A stretch of DNA of 64,000 nt from Vibrio splendidus (GTDB lineage Bacteria; Pseudomonadota; Gammaproteobacteria; Enterobacterales; Vibrionaceae): positions 1 through 64,000 of the forward strand of contig NZ_LNRF01000011.1 in assembly GCF_001557875.1 (NCBI RefSeq), written 5' to 3'. The position numbers and the translations under genes are program-made. Positions 49,558 through 59,340 of the stretch are shown one piece after another; position 1 is the stretch's first letter; each line of letters starts with the position of its first letter. The notes under the pieces were generated by a model. The model was given only the letters and a program-made list of their open reading frames with translations, was not told the origin of the DNA and did not search any database.

Positions 49558-51324
49558 GTGACTATTCCTGTTCGTGAGTTTGATGCCGTAGTTATCGGCG
49601 CTGGTGGTGCAGGTATGCGTGCCGCACTGCAAATTTCTGAGCAAGGCCTTTCTTGTGCATTGCTTTCTAAAGTTTTCCCTACTCGTTCTCATACGGTTTC
49701 AGCGCAAGGCGGCATCACTGTTGCTCTTGGTAACGCGCATGAAGACCATTGGGAACAACATATGTATGACACAGTAAAAGGTTCTGATTACATCGGTGAC
49801 CAAGACGCTATCGAATACATGTGTAAAAACGGTCCTGAGTCGGTAATCGAACTTGAAAAAATGGGCCTACCTTTCTCTCGTTTTGAGAACGGTACTATTT
49901 ACCAGCGTCCTTTCGGTGGTCAATCTAAAAACTTTGGTGGTGAGCAAGCGGCTCGTACCGCAGCTGCAGCCGACCGTACTGGTCACGCACTGCTTCATAC
50001 GCTTTACCAACAAAACATTAAACACAAAACGACCGTTTTCTCTGAGTGGTATGCACTGGATCTTGTGAAGAACGAAGATGGTGCAATCTTAGGTACAACC
50101 GCGCTTTGTATGGAAACTGGCGAAGTTTGCTACTTCAAAGCGAAGGCAACAATCCTTGCTACTGGTGGTGCTGGTCGTATCTACGCTTCGACAACTAACG
50201 CACACATTAACACTGGTGACGGTGTTGGTATGGCGATTCGTGCTGGCGTTCCTATGCAAGATATCGAAATGTGGCAGTTCCACCCAACGGGTATTGCTGG
50301 CGCAGGTGTTCTTGTAACAGAAGGTTGTCGTGGTGAAGGTGGTTACCTTCTCAATAAAGACGGCGAACGCTTCATGGAACGTTACGCACCAAACGCTAAA
50401 GACTTAGCGGGTCGTGATGTTGTCGCTCGTTCAATGATGGTTGAAATCCGTGAAGGTCGCGGCTGCGATGGTCCTTGGGGTCCACACATTAAGCTTAAGC
50501 TTGATCACCTAGGTAAAGAGACACTTGAATCTCGTCTTCCTGGTGTATGTGAACTTTCTCGTACCTTTGCTCACGTTGATCCAGTGAAAGAGCCAATCCC
50601 AGTAATCCCAACATGTCACTACATGATGGGTGGTGTTCCAACACAAGTTTCTGGTCAAGCTATTAAGCAAACGGAAGACGGCAGCGATGTTGAAATCCAA
50701 GGTCTATTTGCTTGTGGTGAAATCGCATCAGTTTCAGTACATGGTGCCAATCGTCTAGGTGGTAACTCACTGCTTGATTTGGTGGTATTTGGTCGTGCGA
50801 CAGGTCTACACCTAGGTGAGACACTGAAGAAGCAAGACGAAGCTAAGCCTGCAACTGAAGCTGACATTGAGCGTTCACTAGAGCGTTACAACCGTTGGGA
50901 AAACAGCACAGACGGCGAAGATCCAGCGCAAATCCGTAAAGATCTTCAGCAATGTATGCAGAACAACTTCTCAGTATTCCGCGAAGGCAAAGCAATGGCT
51001 GAAGGCCTAGAAGAGCTTAAAGCAATTCGCGAGCGTCTGAAGAATGCACACCTATCTGATAAGTCTACAGAGTTCAACACTCAACGTATCGAGTGTCTAG
51101 AGCTCGAAAACTTGATGGAAACGGCATTCGCAACGGCTGTTGCTGCAAACTTCCGTACAGAGAGCCGTGGCGCACACGCTCGATTCGATTTCCCTGACCG
51201 TGATGATGAGCAATGGCTATGCCACTCACTTTACAACCCAGAGTCAGAGAGCATGACTAAGCGTGGTGTAAACATGGAACCTATCCATCGTGAAGCGTTC
51301 CCACCAAAAGCACGTACGTACTAA
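49558..51324 (+). CDS. sdhA: Succinate dehydrogenase flavoprotein subunit
   Basis: Catalytic subunit oxidising succinate to fumarate. 588 residues, GTG start abutting the sdhD stop. FAD-binding VVIGAGGAGMRAAL at residues 11-24 and the covalent FAD histidine H45 in TRSHTVSAQGG. Active-site segments include FHPTGIAGAGVLVTEGCRGEG and RLGGNSLLDLVVFG. Upstream of sdhB by 12 bases. Confidence 0.98.
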   Translation: MTIPVREFDAVVIGAGGAGMRAALQISEQGLSCALLSKVFPTRSHTVSAQGGITVALGNAHEDHWEQHMYDTVKGSDYIGDQDAIEYMCKNGPESVIELEKMGLPFSRFENGTIYQRPFGGQSKNFGGEQAARTAAAADRTGHALLHTLYQQNIKHKTTVFSEWYALDLVKNEDGAILGTTALCMETGEVCYFKAKATILATGGAGRIYASTTNAHINTGDGVGMAIRAGVPMQDIEMWQFHPTGIAGAGVLVTEGCRGEGGYLLNKDGERFMERYAPNAKDLAGRDVVARSMMVEIREGRGCDGPWGPHIKLKLDHLGKETLESRLPGVCELSRTFAHVDPVKEPIPVIPTCHYMMGGVPTQVSGQAIKQTEDGSDVEIQGLFACGEIASVSVHGANRLGGNSLLDLVVFGRATGLHLGETLKKQDEAKPATEADIERSLERYNRWENSTDGEDPAQIRKDLQQCMQNNFSVFREGKAMAEGLEELKAIRERLKNAHLSDKSTEFNTQRIECLELENLMETAFATAVAANFRTESRGAHARFDFPDRDDEQWLCHSLYNPESESMTKRGVNMEPIHREAFPPKARTY

Positions 51325-51336
51325 GGAGATATGACC

Positions 51337-52050
51337 ATGAAACTGAATTTCTCTTTATACCGTTACAATCCAGATGTCGACCAGAAGCCTTATATGAAGG
51401 AATACACTCTAGAAGTGGATGAAGGTTCAGACATGATGCTTTTGGATGCGCTGATTCTGTTGAAAGAGCAAGATCCAACAATCTCGTTCCGTCGCTCATG
51501 CCGTGAAGGTGTATGTGGCTCGGATGGTTTGAACATGAACGGTAAGAATGGCCTAGCGTGTATCACGCCATTGTCTGCGCTTTCGGGCCAAGACAAGATT
51601 GTGATTCGCCCACTGCCTGGCTTACCTGTTGTTCGTGACCTGATTGTAGACATGACTCAGTTCTACGATAACTACGAAAAAGTGAAGCCATTTTTAGTGT
51701 CTGATGGCAATGTGCCACCGGCTCGTGAAAACTTACAAAGCCCTGATGAGCGTGCTCATTTAGATGGATTGTACGAATGTATCATGTGTGCATGTTGTAC
51801 AACGTCATGCCCATCGTTCTGGTGGAACCCTGACAAATTCATCGGACCAGCAGGCCTGCTTGCAGCGTACCGTTGGCTAATTGATAGCCGAGATACAGCG
51901 ACAGACGAACGTTTGTCCGATCTTGATGATGCATTTAGCGTTTTTCGTTGCCATGGCATCATGAATTGTGTAAGTGTTTGTCCTAAGGGATTAAATCCGA
52001 CGAAAGCAATTGGTCATATTAAGACCATGCTAGTGAATCGTTCGGTTTAA
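51337..52050 (+). CDS. sdhB: Succinate dehydrogenase iron-sulfur subunit
   Basis: Carries electrons from FAD to the quinone site through three clusters. I start it at 51337 (MKLNFSLYRYNPDVDQKP) because AGGAG is 8 bases upstream; the ATG six bases earlier is too close. 237 residues. [2Fe-2S] ligands in CREGVCGSDG and GLAC; [4Fe-4S] and [3Fe-4S] ligands in CIMCACCTTSCP and CVSVCPKG. A GC-rich stem follows, separating it from sucA. Confidence 0.97.
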   Translation: MKLNFSLYRYNPDVDQKPYMKEYTLEVDEGSDMMLLDALILLKEQDPTISFRRSCREGVCGSDGLNMNGKNGLACITPLSALSGQDKIVIRPLPGLPVVRDLIVDMTQFYDNYEKVKPFLVSDGNVPPARENLQSPDERAHLDGLYECIMCACCTTSCPSFWWNPDKFIGPAGLLAAYRWLIDSRDTATDERLSDLDDAFSVFRCHGIMNCVSVCPKGLNPTKAIGHIKTMLVNRSV

Positions 52051-52064
52051 GTTATATAAAAATT

Positions 52065-52095
52065 GCCGCCCTAGAAGTTTTGGGGCGGCCTTTTA
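52065..52095 (+). terminator. Hairpin between sdhB and sucA (weak terminator)
   Basis: The stem GCCGCCC/GGGCGGC has a 10-base loop and a CTTTTAAT tail. In E. coli sdh and suc are one transcript, so this is probably a partial attenuator or stabiliser and not a full stop. Confidence 0.55.
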
Positions 52096-52147
52096 ATAGC
52101 TCGGCATAGACCGCAGCAAACGTGAAAACTACTGGTTAAGGGAAAAT

Positions 52148-54964
52148 ATGCACAACGGCGTGATGAAGGCATGGCTCGAGTCTTCACACTTGGCTGGCGC
52201 CAATGCAACGTACGTAGAAGAACTCTATGAACTGTATCTAAGTGACCCCGATTCGGTAAGTGACGAATGGAGAAGTGTTTTTGAAGAACTGCCTGTGCAA
52301 GCTTCAGAGACAGTGGAACAACCACACTCTCGTGTTCGTGAATACTTCCGTCGACTCGCTCAAGAAACAAAGCATTACAGTGTCCAAGTTAGTGATCCAG
52401 ATGTCGATGCGAAACAAGTAAAGGTTCTGCAACTTATTAATGCCTATCGATTCCGAGGGCATCAAGCAGCAAATTTAGACCCCCTAGGTTTATGGAAAAG
52501 AGCGACAGTCGATGAACTGGAGCCTTCTTTCCACACTCTTACCGAAGATGACCTCAATGAGACGTTTAACGTCGGCTCTTATGCGATTGGCCAAGAGACG
52601 ATGGTGCTTAAAGATCTCTACAAATCTCTAAAGCAAACTTATTGTGGCTCTATTGGTGCTGAATACATGCACATGACAAATACAGAGCAAAAACGTTGGA
52701 TTCAACAACGTTTAGAGTCTGTATCTGGTCAACCTTCTTTCAATAAAGAAGAAAAGCAAGCTTTCCTAGAAGAGCTAACTGCTGCTGAAGGCCTTGAGCG
52801 CTATCTTGGTGCGAAATTCCCGGGCGCAAAACGCTTCTCACTGGAAGGTGGTGATGCACTTATCCCAATGACGAAAGAGATCATTCGTCATGCTGGTGGA
52901 CAAGGCATGCGTGAAGTTGTTGTTGGTATGGCTCACCGTGGTCGTCTAAACATGTTGGTCAACGTGCTTGGTAAAAAGCCACAAGACCTGTTTGATGAGT
53001 TTGCGGGCAAACACGATGACACGTGGGGTACGGGTGATGTGAAATACCACCAAGGTTTCTCTGCGGATTTCGCAACGCCAGGCGGCAACGTTCACTTAGC
53101 ATTAGCATTTAACCCATCTCACTTAGAAATCGTAAACCCGGTAGTTATCGGCTCAGTACGTGCACGTCAAGATCGCCTTGGTGATAATGACGGTAGCCGT
53201 GTACTTCCAATTACTATCCACGGTGACTCAGCTATCGCTGGTCAGGGTGTAGTACAAGAGACGTTTAACATGTCTCAAGCGCGTGGTTTCTGTGTTGGTG
53301 GTACGGTTCGTATCGTTGTAAACAACCAAGTTGGTTTTACAACGTCTAACCCTCGCGATACACGCTCTACGATGTACTGTACCGATATCGCGAAGATGGT
53401 TCAGGCTCCGATTTTCCACGTTAACTCTGATGATCCAGAAGCGGTTGCGTTCGTTGCGCGTCTTGCATTGGATTACCGTAATACGTTTAAGCGTGATGTT
53501 GTTATTGATTTGGTTTGTTACCGTCGCCACGGTCACAATGAAGCCGATGAGCCGAATGCAACACAGCCTTTGATGTACCAAAAAATCAAGAAGCACCCAA
53601 CGCCACGTAAGCTTTATGCTGACGTGCTAATGGAGCGCGGTGAGTTTGGTATTGATACGGCAACTCAACTCGTTAACGAATATCGTGATGCACTTGATCA
53701 CGGTGAAGTTGTAGTTAAAGAGTGGCGTCCAATGGCACTTCACTCAGTAGACTGGTCTCCTTACCTAGGTCACGACTGGAACATCGAGTGGGATAACAAG
53801 ATTGATATCGAGCGCCTCAAAGAGCTTGGTACCAAACTTTGCCAATACCCAGACAGCCACAAGCTGCAAAGCCGAGTAAATAAACTGTACAACGATCGTA
53901 CTGCCATGGTGAATGGTGAGAAACAAGTCGATTGGGGTATGGCTGAAACTCTGGCATACGCAACACTTGTTGACGACGGTAAGCGTATTCGTATCTCTGG
54001 CCAAGATTCAGGTCGTGGTACGTTCTTCCACCGTCACTCAGTACTGCACAATCAATCAGATGCAAGCACGTATGTTCCTCTTGCGAACATTCACGATAAA
54101 CAAGGGCCATTCCAAGTGTTTGACTCTGTGTTATCTGAAGAAGCGGTACTCGCATTTGAGTATGGTTATGCAACAGCAGAGCCAAGCGGTCTAACCCTTT
54201 GGGAAGCACAATTTGGTGACTTCGCAAACGGTGCACAAGTTGTTATCGACCAATTCATTTCATCAGGTGAGCAAAAGTGGGCACGTCTATGTGGTCTAAC
54301 TATGCTGCTTCCTCACGGTTATGAAGGTCAAGGCCCAGAGCACTCTTCTGCACGTCTTGAGCGTTACCTTCAGTTATGTGCTGAACAAAATATGCAGGTT
54401 GTTGTTCCTTCAACACCGGCACAGGTTTACCACATGATTCGCCGTCAGGTTGTTCGACCAATGCGTCGTCCTCTGATCGTAATGTCACCTAAGTCATTGC
54501 TTCGTCACCCTCTGTGTACTTCTTCTCTTGAAGATTTGGCAGAAGGCACGTTCCAACCAGCTATCGCAGAAATTGATGATCTGGCACCAGAGAACGTAAA
54601 ACGCGTCGTGTTCTGTTCAGGTAAGGTTTACTTTGACCTGCTTGACCAACGACGTAAGAACGAGCAAGACGATGTCGCTATTGTACGTATTGAACAACTC
54701 TACCCGTTCCCTTATGAGGACGTGAGAGCTGCCATCGCACAGTACACAAATGTAGTCGATTACGTTTGGTGTCAAGAAGAGCCACAAAACCAAGGTGCTT
54801 GGTACAGTAGCCAACATAATTTCCGAGCTGCTATCCCAGTAGGTGCTGATATTCAATACGCAGGTCGCCCTGCATCAGCATCACCAGCTGTTGGCTATAT
54901 GTCAGTACACTTGAAACAACAAAAAGCGTTAGTTGACGACGCTTTGACCCTACTTAAGAACTAG
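52148..54964 (+). CDS. sucA: 2-oxoglutarate dehydrogenase E1 component
   Basis: Thiamine-diphosphate-dependent decarboxylase of the 2-oxoglutarate dehydrogenase complex. 938 residues, start (M)HNGVMKAWLESSHLAGAN in register with E. coli. ThDP/substrate segments include GMAHRGRLNMLVNVLGK, SHLEIVNPVV, VCYRRHGHNEADEP and EAQFGDFANGAQVVIDQ. AGGGAA precedes the ATG. Followed 21 bases later by sucB. Confidence 0.98.
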   Translation: MHNGVMKAWLESSHLAGANATYVEELYELYLSDPDSVSDEWRSVFEELPVQASETVEQPHSRVREYFRRLAQETKHYSVQVSDPDVDAKQVKVLQLINAYRFRGHQAANLDPLGLWKRATVDELEPSFHTLTEDDLNETFNVGSYAIGQETMVLKDLYKSLKQTYCGSIGAEYMHMTNTEQKRWIQQRLESVSGQPSFNKEEKQAFLEELTAAEGLERYLGAKFPGAKRFSLEGGDALIPMTKEIIRHAGGQGMREVVVGMAHRGRLNMLVNVLGKKPQDLFDEFAGKHDDTWGTGDVKYHQGFSADFATPGGNVHLALAFNPSHLEIVNPVVIGSVRARQDRLGDNDGSRVLPITIHGDSAIAGQGVVQETFNMSQARGFCVGGTVRIVVNNQVGFTTSNPRDTRSTMYCTDIAKMVQAPIFHVNSDDPEAVAFVARLALDYRNTFKRDVVIDLVCYRRHGHNEADEPNATQPLMYQKIKKHPTPRKLYADVLMERGEFGIDTATQLVNEYRDALDHGEVVVKEWRPMALHSVDWSPYLGHDWNIEWDNKIDIERLKELGTKLCQYPDSHKLQSRVNKLYNDRTAMVNGEKQVDWGMAETLAYATLVDDGKRIRISGQDSGRGTFFHRHSVLHNQSDASTYVPLANIHDKQGPFQVFDSVLSEEAVLAFEYGYATAEPSGLTLWEAQFGDFANGAQVVIDQFISSGEQKWARLCGLTMLLPHGYEGQGPEHSSARLERYLQLCAEQNMQVVVPSTPAQVYHMIRRQVVRPMRRPLIVMSPKSLLRHPLCTSSLEDLAEGTFQPAIAEIDDLAPENVKRVVFCSGKVYFDLLDQRRKNEQDDVAIVRIEQLYPFPYEDVRAAIAQYTNVVDYVWCQEEPQNQGAWYSSQHNFRAAIPVGADIQYAGRPASASPAVGYMSVHLKQQKALVDDALTLLKN

Positions 54965-54985
54965 AAGTAAAAGGAAAATACGCAC

Positions 54986-56194
54986 ATGACAATTGAAATT
55001 CTGGTTCCAGATTTACCTGAATCTGTGGCTGATGCAACAGTTGCTACTTGGCACAAAAAACCGGGCGAAGCGGTTGCACGTGATGAAGTCATTGTAGATA
55101 TCGAAACAGATAAAGTAGTTCTAGAAGTACCGGCTCCTGAAGCGGGTGTTCTGGAAGCTATCATCGAAGAAGAGGGTGCTACGGTACTTTCTAAACAGCT
55201 TCTGGCTAAAATCAAGCCGGGTGCTGTCGCTGGTGAACCAACGAAAGATACCACTGAAGATACAGAAGCATCTCCTGATAAGCGCCATAAAGCAGCGCTA
55301 ACAGAAGAGAGCAACGACGCACTGAGCCCTGCTGTTCGTCGTCTACTTGCTGAGCACAACCTACAACCAGCTGATGTTAAAGGCACTGGTGTTGGTGGTC
55401 GTATTACTCGTGAAGACATCGACGCACACCTAGCAGCAGCGAAAGCGGCTCCGGCAGCAGCATCAGCACCAGCAGTTGAAGCGCCAGCAGCGGCTCGTAG
55501 CCAAAAACGCGTGCCTATGACTCGCCTACGTAAGACAGTTGCAAACCGTCTTCTTGAAGCGAAAAACAGCACAGCAATGCTGACTACTTTCAACGAAGTG
55601 AACATGAAGCCAATCATGGATCTTCGTAAGCAGTACAAAGACCAATTCGAGAAGCGTCACGATACGCGTCTTGGTTTCATGTCTTTCTACGTGAAAGCAG
55701 TAACAGAAGCACTGAAGCGCTTCCCAGAAGTGAACGCTTCTATCGATGGTACAGATATCGTTTACCACAACTACTTCGACATCAGCATGGCGGTATCTAC
55801 GCCACGTGGTCTAGTGACTCCAGTACTGAAAGACTGTGACACACTAGGTTTCGCTGATATCGAAAAAGGCATCAAAGAGCTAGCAATCAAAGGCCGTGAT
55901 GGCAAGCTAACTGTTGACGAACTGATGGGCGGCAACTTCACTATCACAAACGGTGGCGTATTTGGTTCTCTAATGTCTACGCCAATCATCAACCCGCCTC
56001 AAGCGGCAATTTTGGGTATGCACAAAATCCAAGACCGTCCAATGGCCGTTGATGGCAAGGTAGAGATTCTGCCAATGATGTACCTAGCGCTTTCTTACGA
56101 CCACCGTCTAATCGACGGCCGTGAATCAGTTGGCTTCCTAGTGACCATCAAAGAGCTTCTAGAAGATCCTGCACGTCTGCTATTAGACGTTTAG
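54986..56194 (+). CDS. sucB: 2-oxoglutarate dehydrogenase E2 (dihydrolipoyl succinyltransferase)
   Basis: Core of the complex, transferring succinyl to CoA. 402 residues. One lipoyl domain (1-77) with lipoyl-lysine K43 in IETDKVVLE. A peripheral-subunit-binding domain near 112-150 (LSPAVRRLLAEHNL, GTGVGGRITREDIDAHL), an Ala/Pro linker, and the catalytic domain from about 170 with YDHRLIDGRES (His-Asp pair). One lipoyl domain, as in E. coli. E3 (lpd) is not in the window. Confidence 0.98.
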   Translation: MTIEILVPDLPESVADATVATWHKKPGEAVARDEVIVDIETDKVVLEVPAPEAGVLEAIIEEEGATVLSKQLLAKIKPGAVAGEPTKDTTEDTEASPDKRHKAALTEESNDALSPAVRRLLAEHNLQPADVKGTGVGGRITREDIDAHLAAAKAAPAAASAPAVEAPAAARSQKRVPMTRLRKTVANRLLEAKNSTAMLTTFNEVNMKPIMDLRKQYKDQFEKRHDTRLGFMSFYVKAVTEALKRFPEVNASIDGTDIVYHNYFDISMAVSTPRGLVTPVLKDCDTLGFADIEKGIKELAIKGRDGKLTVDELMGGNFTITNGGVFGSLMSTPIINPPQAAILGMHKIQDRPMAVDGKVEILPMMYLALSYDHRLIDGRESVGFLVTIKELLEDPARLLLDV

Positions 56195-56233
56195 TATCGC
56201 TAAAACGTCTAGTTAACCCAGTTAGCTAGACGT
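56173..56233 (+). other. Alternating complementary hexamers across the sucB end and sucB-sucC gap
   Basis: ACGTCT (56173), AGACGT (56185), ACGTCT (56205) and AGACGT (56228) alternate, so segments can pair 1-2, 2-3 or 3-4. The 2-3 hairpin extends over TAGACGTTTAG/CTAAAACGTCTA with one bulge, and the 3-4 hairpin over ACGTCTAG/CTAGACGT. No U-tract follows. Confidence 0.45.
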
Positions 56234-56400
56234 AAAAAGTTTCAAAGGCTAGGCTGCTCAACGTCTGGCCTTCACTTGAACTGTAAAGCCATTAGAAAAT
56301 GGACAGCAGTTGATTTGAGAAGACCCTACAGACGTAACACAGGAAACTGTGTCGTTATGGAAATAATAATCCCTTAAGGGAAAATAAACGGAATATCAAA

Positions 56401-57567
56401 ATGAATTTGCATGAATACCAAGCCAAACAGCTGTTTGCAGAATTCGGTTTGCCTGTACCAGAAGGTTTCGCATGTGATACTGCACAAGAAGCTTTCGAAG
56501 CTGCAGGTCGTATCAGTACAGCCAAGAAAGTTGTTAAGTGTCAAGTGCACGCTGGTGGCCGCGGTAAAGCGGGCGGCGTAGAACTACATGACACCAAAGA
56601 AGGCGTTAAAGAGTTTGCACAAAAGTGGCTAGGTAAAAACCTAGTGACTTACCAAACAGACGCTAATGGTCAGCCTGTAACAAAGATCCTAGTTGAAGAA
56701 GCATCAAACATTGCTAACGAACTTTATCTAGGTGCTGTTGTTGACCGCGCAACGCGTAAAATTGTATTCATGGCGTCAACTGAAGGCGGTGTGGACATTG
56801 AGAAAATCGCTGAAGAAACTCCAGAGTTGATTCACCAATCAGCGATCGACCCTCTAGTCGGCCCTCAAGCTTACCAAGGCCGTGAACTTGCGTTCAAACT
56901 TGGTCTAGTTGGCGATCAAATTAAACAGTTCGTTAAGATCTTCATGGGTCTTGGCCAAATGTTCTCTCAGTACGACCTAGCGCTACTAGAAATCAACCCG
57001 CTTGTAATTACTGGCGAAGGCAACCTGCTTTGTCTTGACGGCAAGATCAACATTGACTCAAACGCAATGTACCGTCAGCCAAAGCTTCGTGAAATGCACG
57101 ATCCTTCACAAGAAGACGAGCGCGAAGCACACGCAGCACAGTGGGAACTGAACTACGTAGCACTAGATGGTAACGTTGGCTGTATGGTTAACGGTGCAGG
57201 CCTTGCTATGGGTACGATGGATATCGTAAACCTACACGGCGGCAAGCCAGCAAACTTCCTTGATGTAGGCGGCGGCGCGACCAAAGAGCGTGTAGCTGAA
57301 GCATTCAAGATCATCCTTTCTGATGACAATGTTAAAGCAGTACTAGTAAACATTTTCGGTGGCATCGTTCGTTGTGACATGATCGCTGAAGGTATTATCG
57401 GTGCAGTTAAAGAAGTCGGCGTAACAGTTCCTGTAGTTGTTCGTCTAGAAGGTACCAACGCAGACCTAGGTCGCGAAGTACTTGCTAATTCTGATGTTGA
57501 TATCATTGCAGCTGAATCTCTAACAGATGCTGCTCAGAAAGTTGTTGCTGCTGCGGAGGCTAAATAA
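56401..57567 (+). CDS. sucC: Succinyl-CoA synthetase beta subunit
   Basis: ATP-grasp subunit that makes ATP from succinyl-CoA with SucD. 388 residues, exactly the E. coli length. MNLHEYQAKQLFAEFGLPVP start, KCQVHAGGRGKAGGVEL nucleotide-binding segment, LEINPLVIT metal site and NIFGGIVRCDMIAEG phosphohistidine-contact loop. Stop overlaps the sucD start by one base (TAATG). Confidence 0.98.
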   Translation: MNLHEYQAKQLFAEFGLPVPEGFACDTAQEAFEAAGRISTAKKVVKCQVHAGGRGKAGGVELHDTKEGVKEFAQKWLGKNLVTYQTDANGQPVTKILVEEASNIANELYLGAVVDRATRKIVFMASTEGGVDIEKIAEETPELIHQSAIDPLVGPQAYQGRELAFKLGLVGDQIKQFVKIFMGLGQMFSQYDLALLEINPLVITGEGNLLCLDGKINIDSNAMYRQPKLREMHDPSQEDEREAHAAQWELNYVALDGNVGCMVNGAGLAMGTMDIVNLHGGKPANFLDVGGGATKERVAEAFKIILSDDNVKAVLVNIFGGIVRCDMIAEGIIGAVKEVGVTVPVVVRLEGTNADLGREVLANSDVDIIAAESLTDAAQKVVAAAEAK

Positions 57568-58439
57568 TGTCTGTATTAATTAACAAAGACACTAAAGTAA
57601 TCTGTCAGGGTTTCACTGGCGGTCAAGGTACATTCCACTCAGACCAAGCGATCGCATACGGTACGCAAATGGTTGGTGGTGTTTCACCTGGTAAAGGTGG
57701 TCAAACTCACCTAGGCCTTCCAGTATTCAACACAGTACGTGAAGCAGTAGAAGTAACTGGCGCAACTGCAACAGTTATCTACGTACCAGCTCCTTTCTGT
57801 AAAGATGCAATCCTAGAAGCGATTGATGCAGGTATCGAACTGATCGTAACGATCACTGAAGGTATCCCTACAACAGATATGATCGACGTTAAAGTGAAGC
57901 TAGAAGAAACTGGCGTTCGCATGATCGGTCCTAACTGTCCGGGTCTTATCACTCCAGACGAGTGTAAGATTGGTATCATGCCTGGTCACATTCACAAGAA
58001 GGGTAAAGTAGGTATCGTATCTCGTTCAGGTACCCTGACGTACGAAGCAGTTAAGCAAACAACAGATGAAGGCTTTGGTCAGTCTACATGTGTTGGTATC
58101 GGTGGTGACCCTATCCCAGGTTCAAACTTCATTGATATCCTAAAACTTTTCCAAGAAGACCCAGAAACTGAAGCAATCGTAATGATTGGTGAAATCGGTG
58201 GTACTGCGGAAGAAGAAGCGGCTGAGTTCATCAAAGCAAATGTAACTAAGCCAGTTGTATCTTACATCGCTGGTGTTACTGCTCCTCCGGGCAAACGTAT
58301 GGGCCACGCAGGCGCAATCATCTCTGGCGGTAAAGGTACTGCTGAAGATAAATTCGCAGCACTAGAAGCAGCAGGCGTTAAGACTGTTAAGTCTCTTGCT
58401 GACATCGGTAAAGGCCTACGTGAAATCACGGGTTGGTAA
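57567..58439 (+). CDS. sucD: Succinyl-CoA synthetase alpha subunit
   Basis: Subunit carrying the phosphohistidine and CoA site. 290 residues. CoA-binding CQGFTGGQGTFHSDQAI and GGVSPGKGG; active histidine H247 in GHAGAIISGGKG. Translationally coupled to sucC. Last gene of the sdh-suc cluster, with a strong terminator after it. Confidence 0.98.
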   Translation: MSVLINKDTKVICQGFTGGQGTFHSDQAIAYGTQMVGGVSPGKGGQTHLGLPVFNTVREAVEVTGATATVIYVPAPFCKDAILEAIDAGIELIVTITEGIPTTDMIDVKVKLEETGVRMIGPNCPGLITPDECKIGIMPGHIHKKGKVGIVSRSGTLTYEAVKQTTDEGFGQSTCVGIGGDPIPGSNFIDILKLFQEDPETEAIVMIGEIGGTAEEEAAEFIKANVTKPVVSYIAGVTAPPGKRMGHAGAIISGGKGTAEDKFAALEAAGVKTVKSLADIGKGLREITGW

Positions 58440-58485
58440 TCAGCTGGCTTTTATCGATTGAGATAGATGTTAACTGAACGATATT

Positions 58486-58518
58486 AAAAAGGCTTGGTCA
58501 CTGACCAAGCCTTTTTTG
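58486..58518. terminator. Bidirectional terminator between sucD and znuB
   Basis: The stem AAAAAGGCTTGGT/ACCAAGCCTTTTT with a short loop. A-run and T-run suit both the sucD transcript and the convergent znuCB transcript. Confidence 0.9.
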
Positions 58519-58554
58519 TATGTATTCAATGATACGAGATCGTACTGCTAAGTG

Positions 58555-59340
58555 CTAAGCTCGGCTTCTAACCATTTGAGATAGCATAAACATTGCTGTA
58601 GCACTAATCACAACCGATGGACCAGCGGGTGTGTCATAGAACCAAGACAAGCTTAGCCCTCCGAACACTGCGATAGAGCCAATAATTGATGCAAGGAAGG
58701 CCATCTGCTCAGGTGTGCTCGAGAACTTCCTTGCCGTTGCTGCAGGAATAATCAGTAGCGATGTCATGATTAACGCACCCACAAATTTCATACCGACAGC
58801 AATCACGATACCGACAAGCAGCATCAAAATCAGACGCATTAAATCAATGTTGATGCCGTCAACCGCCGCGAGATCTTCATTAACCGTCGTTGAAAGCAGC
58901 GGTCGCCAAAAGATAGCAAGCACTAATCCAATCACAGCCGCACCCGCATAGATGAACACTAAATCAGTCGGTGATACTGCAAGTAAGTCGCCAAATAAAT
59001 AGCTCATTAGGTCGACACGAACATTGTCCAAGAAGCTAACGGCTACAAGACCCAAAGATAGTGCGCTGTGTGCCAAAATACCGAGTAGGGTATCGGTAGC
59101 GACTAGCTTTTGTTTTTGTAACGTCACGAGCAACACGGCCAGCATCAAACAACAAATCAGCAGTGCGAAATACAAGTTGATGTTAAACAGAAAGCCAAGC
59201 GCTAAGCCCATCAAAGAGGCATGAGCAAGCGTATCGCCAAAGTAGGCCATCTTTCGCCACACCACAAAAGAGCCTAATGGCCCCGCGATAAGAGCAATGC
59301 CCAAGCCAGCTAAAATAGAGGGAAGAAGAAACTCAAGCAT
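58555..59340 (-). CDS. znuB: Zinc ABC transporter permease ZnuB
   Basis: Inner-membrane permease of the high-affinity zinc importer. 261 residues, about eight helices; family segments LVAGPLGSFVVWRKMAYFGDTLAHASL-like start (MLEFLLPSILAGLGIALIAG) and LLIIPAATARKFSS. ATG shares its first base with the last base of the znuC stop codon, so translation is coupled. Confidence 0.95.
   Translation of the reverse strand: MLEFLLPSILAGLGIALIAGPLGSFVVWRKMAYFGDTLAHASLMGLALGFLFNINLYFALLICCLMLAVLLVTLQKQKLVATDTLLGILAHSALSLGLVAVSFLDNVRVDLMSYLFGDLLAVSPTDLVFIYAGAAVIGLVLAIFWRPLLSTTVNEDLAAVDGINIDLMRLILMLLVGIVIAVGMKFVGALIMTSLLIIPAATARKFSSTPEQMAFLASIIGSIAVFGGLSLSWFYDTPAGPSVVISATAMFMLSQMVRSRA

Noticed and set aside
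54961..55638. 225-residue minus-strand frame opposite sucB
   Set aside because: A low-complexity Ala/Ser/Arg shadow of the sucB linker region with no start signal.
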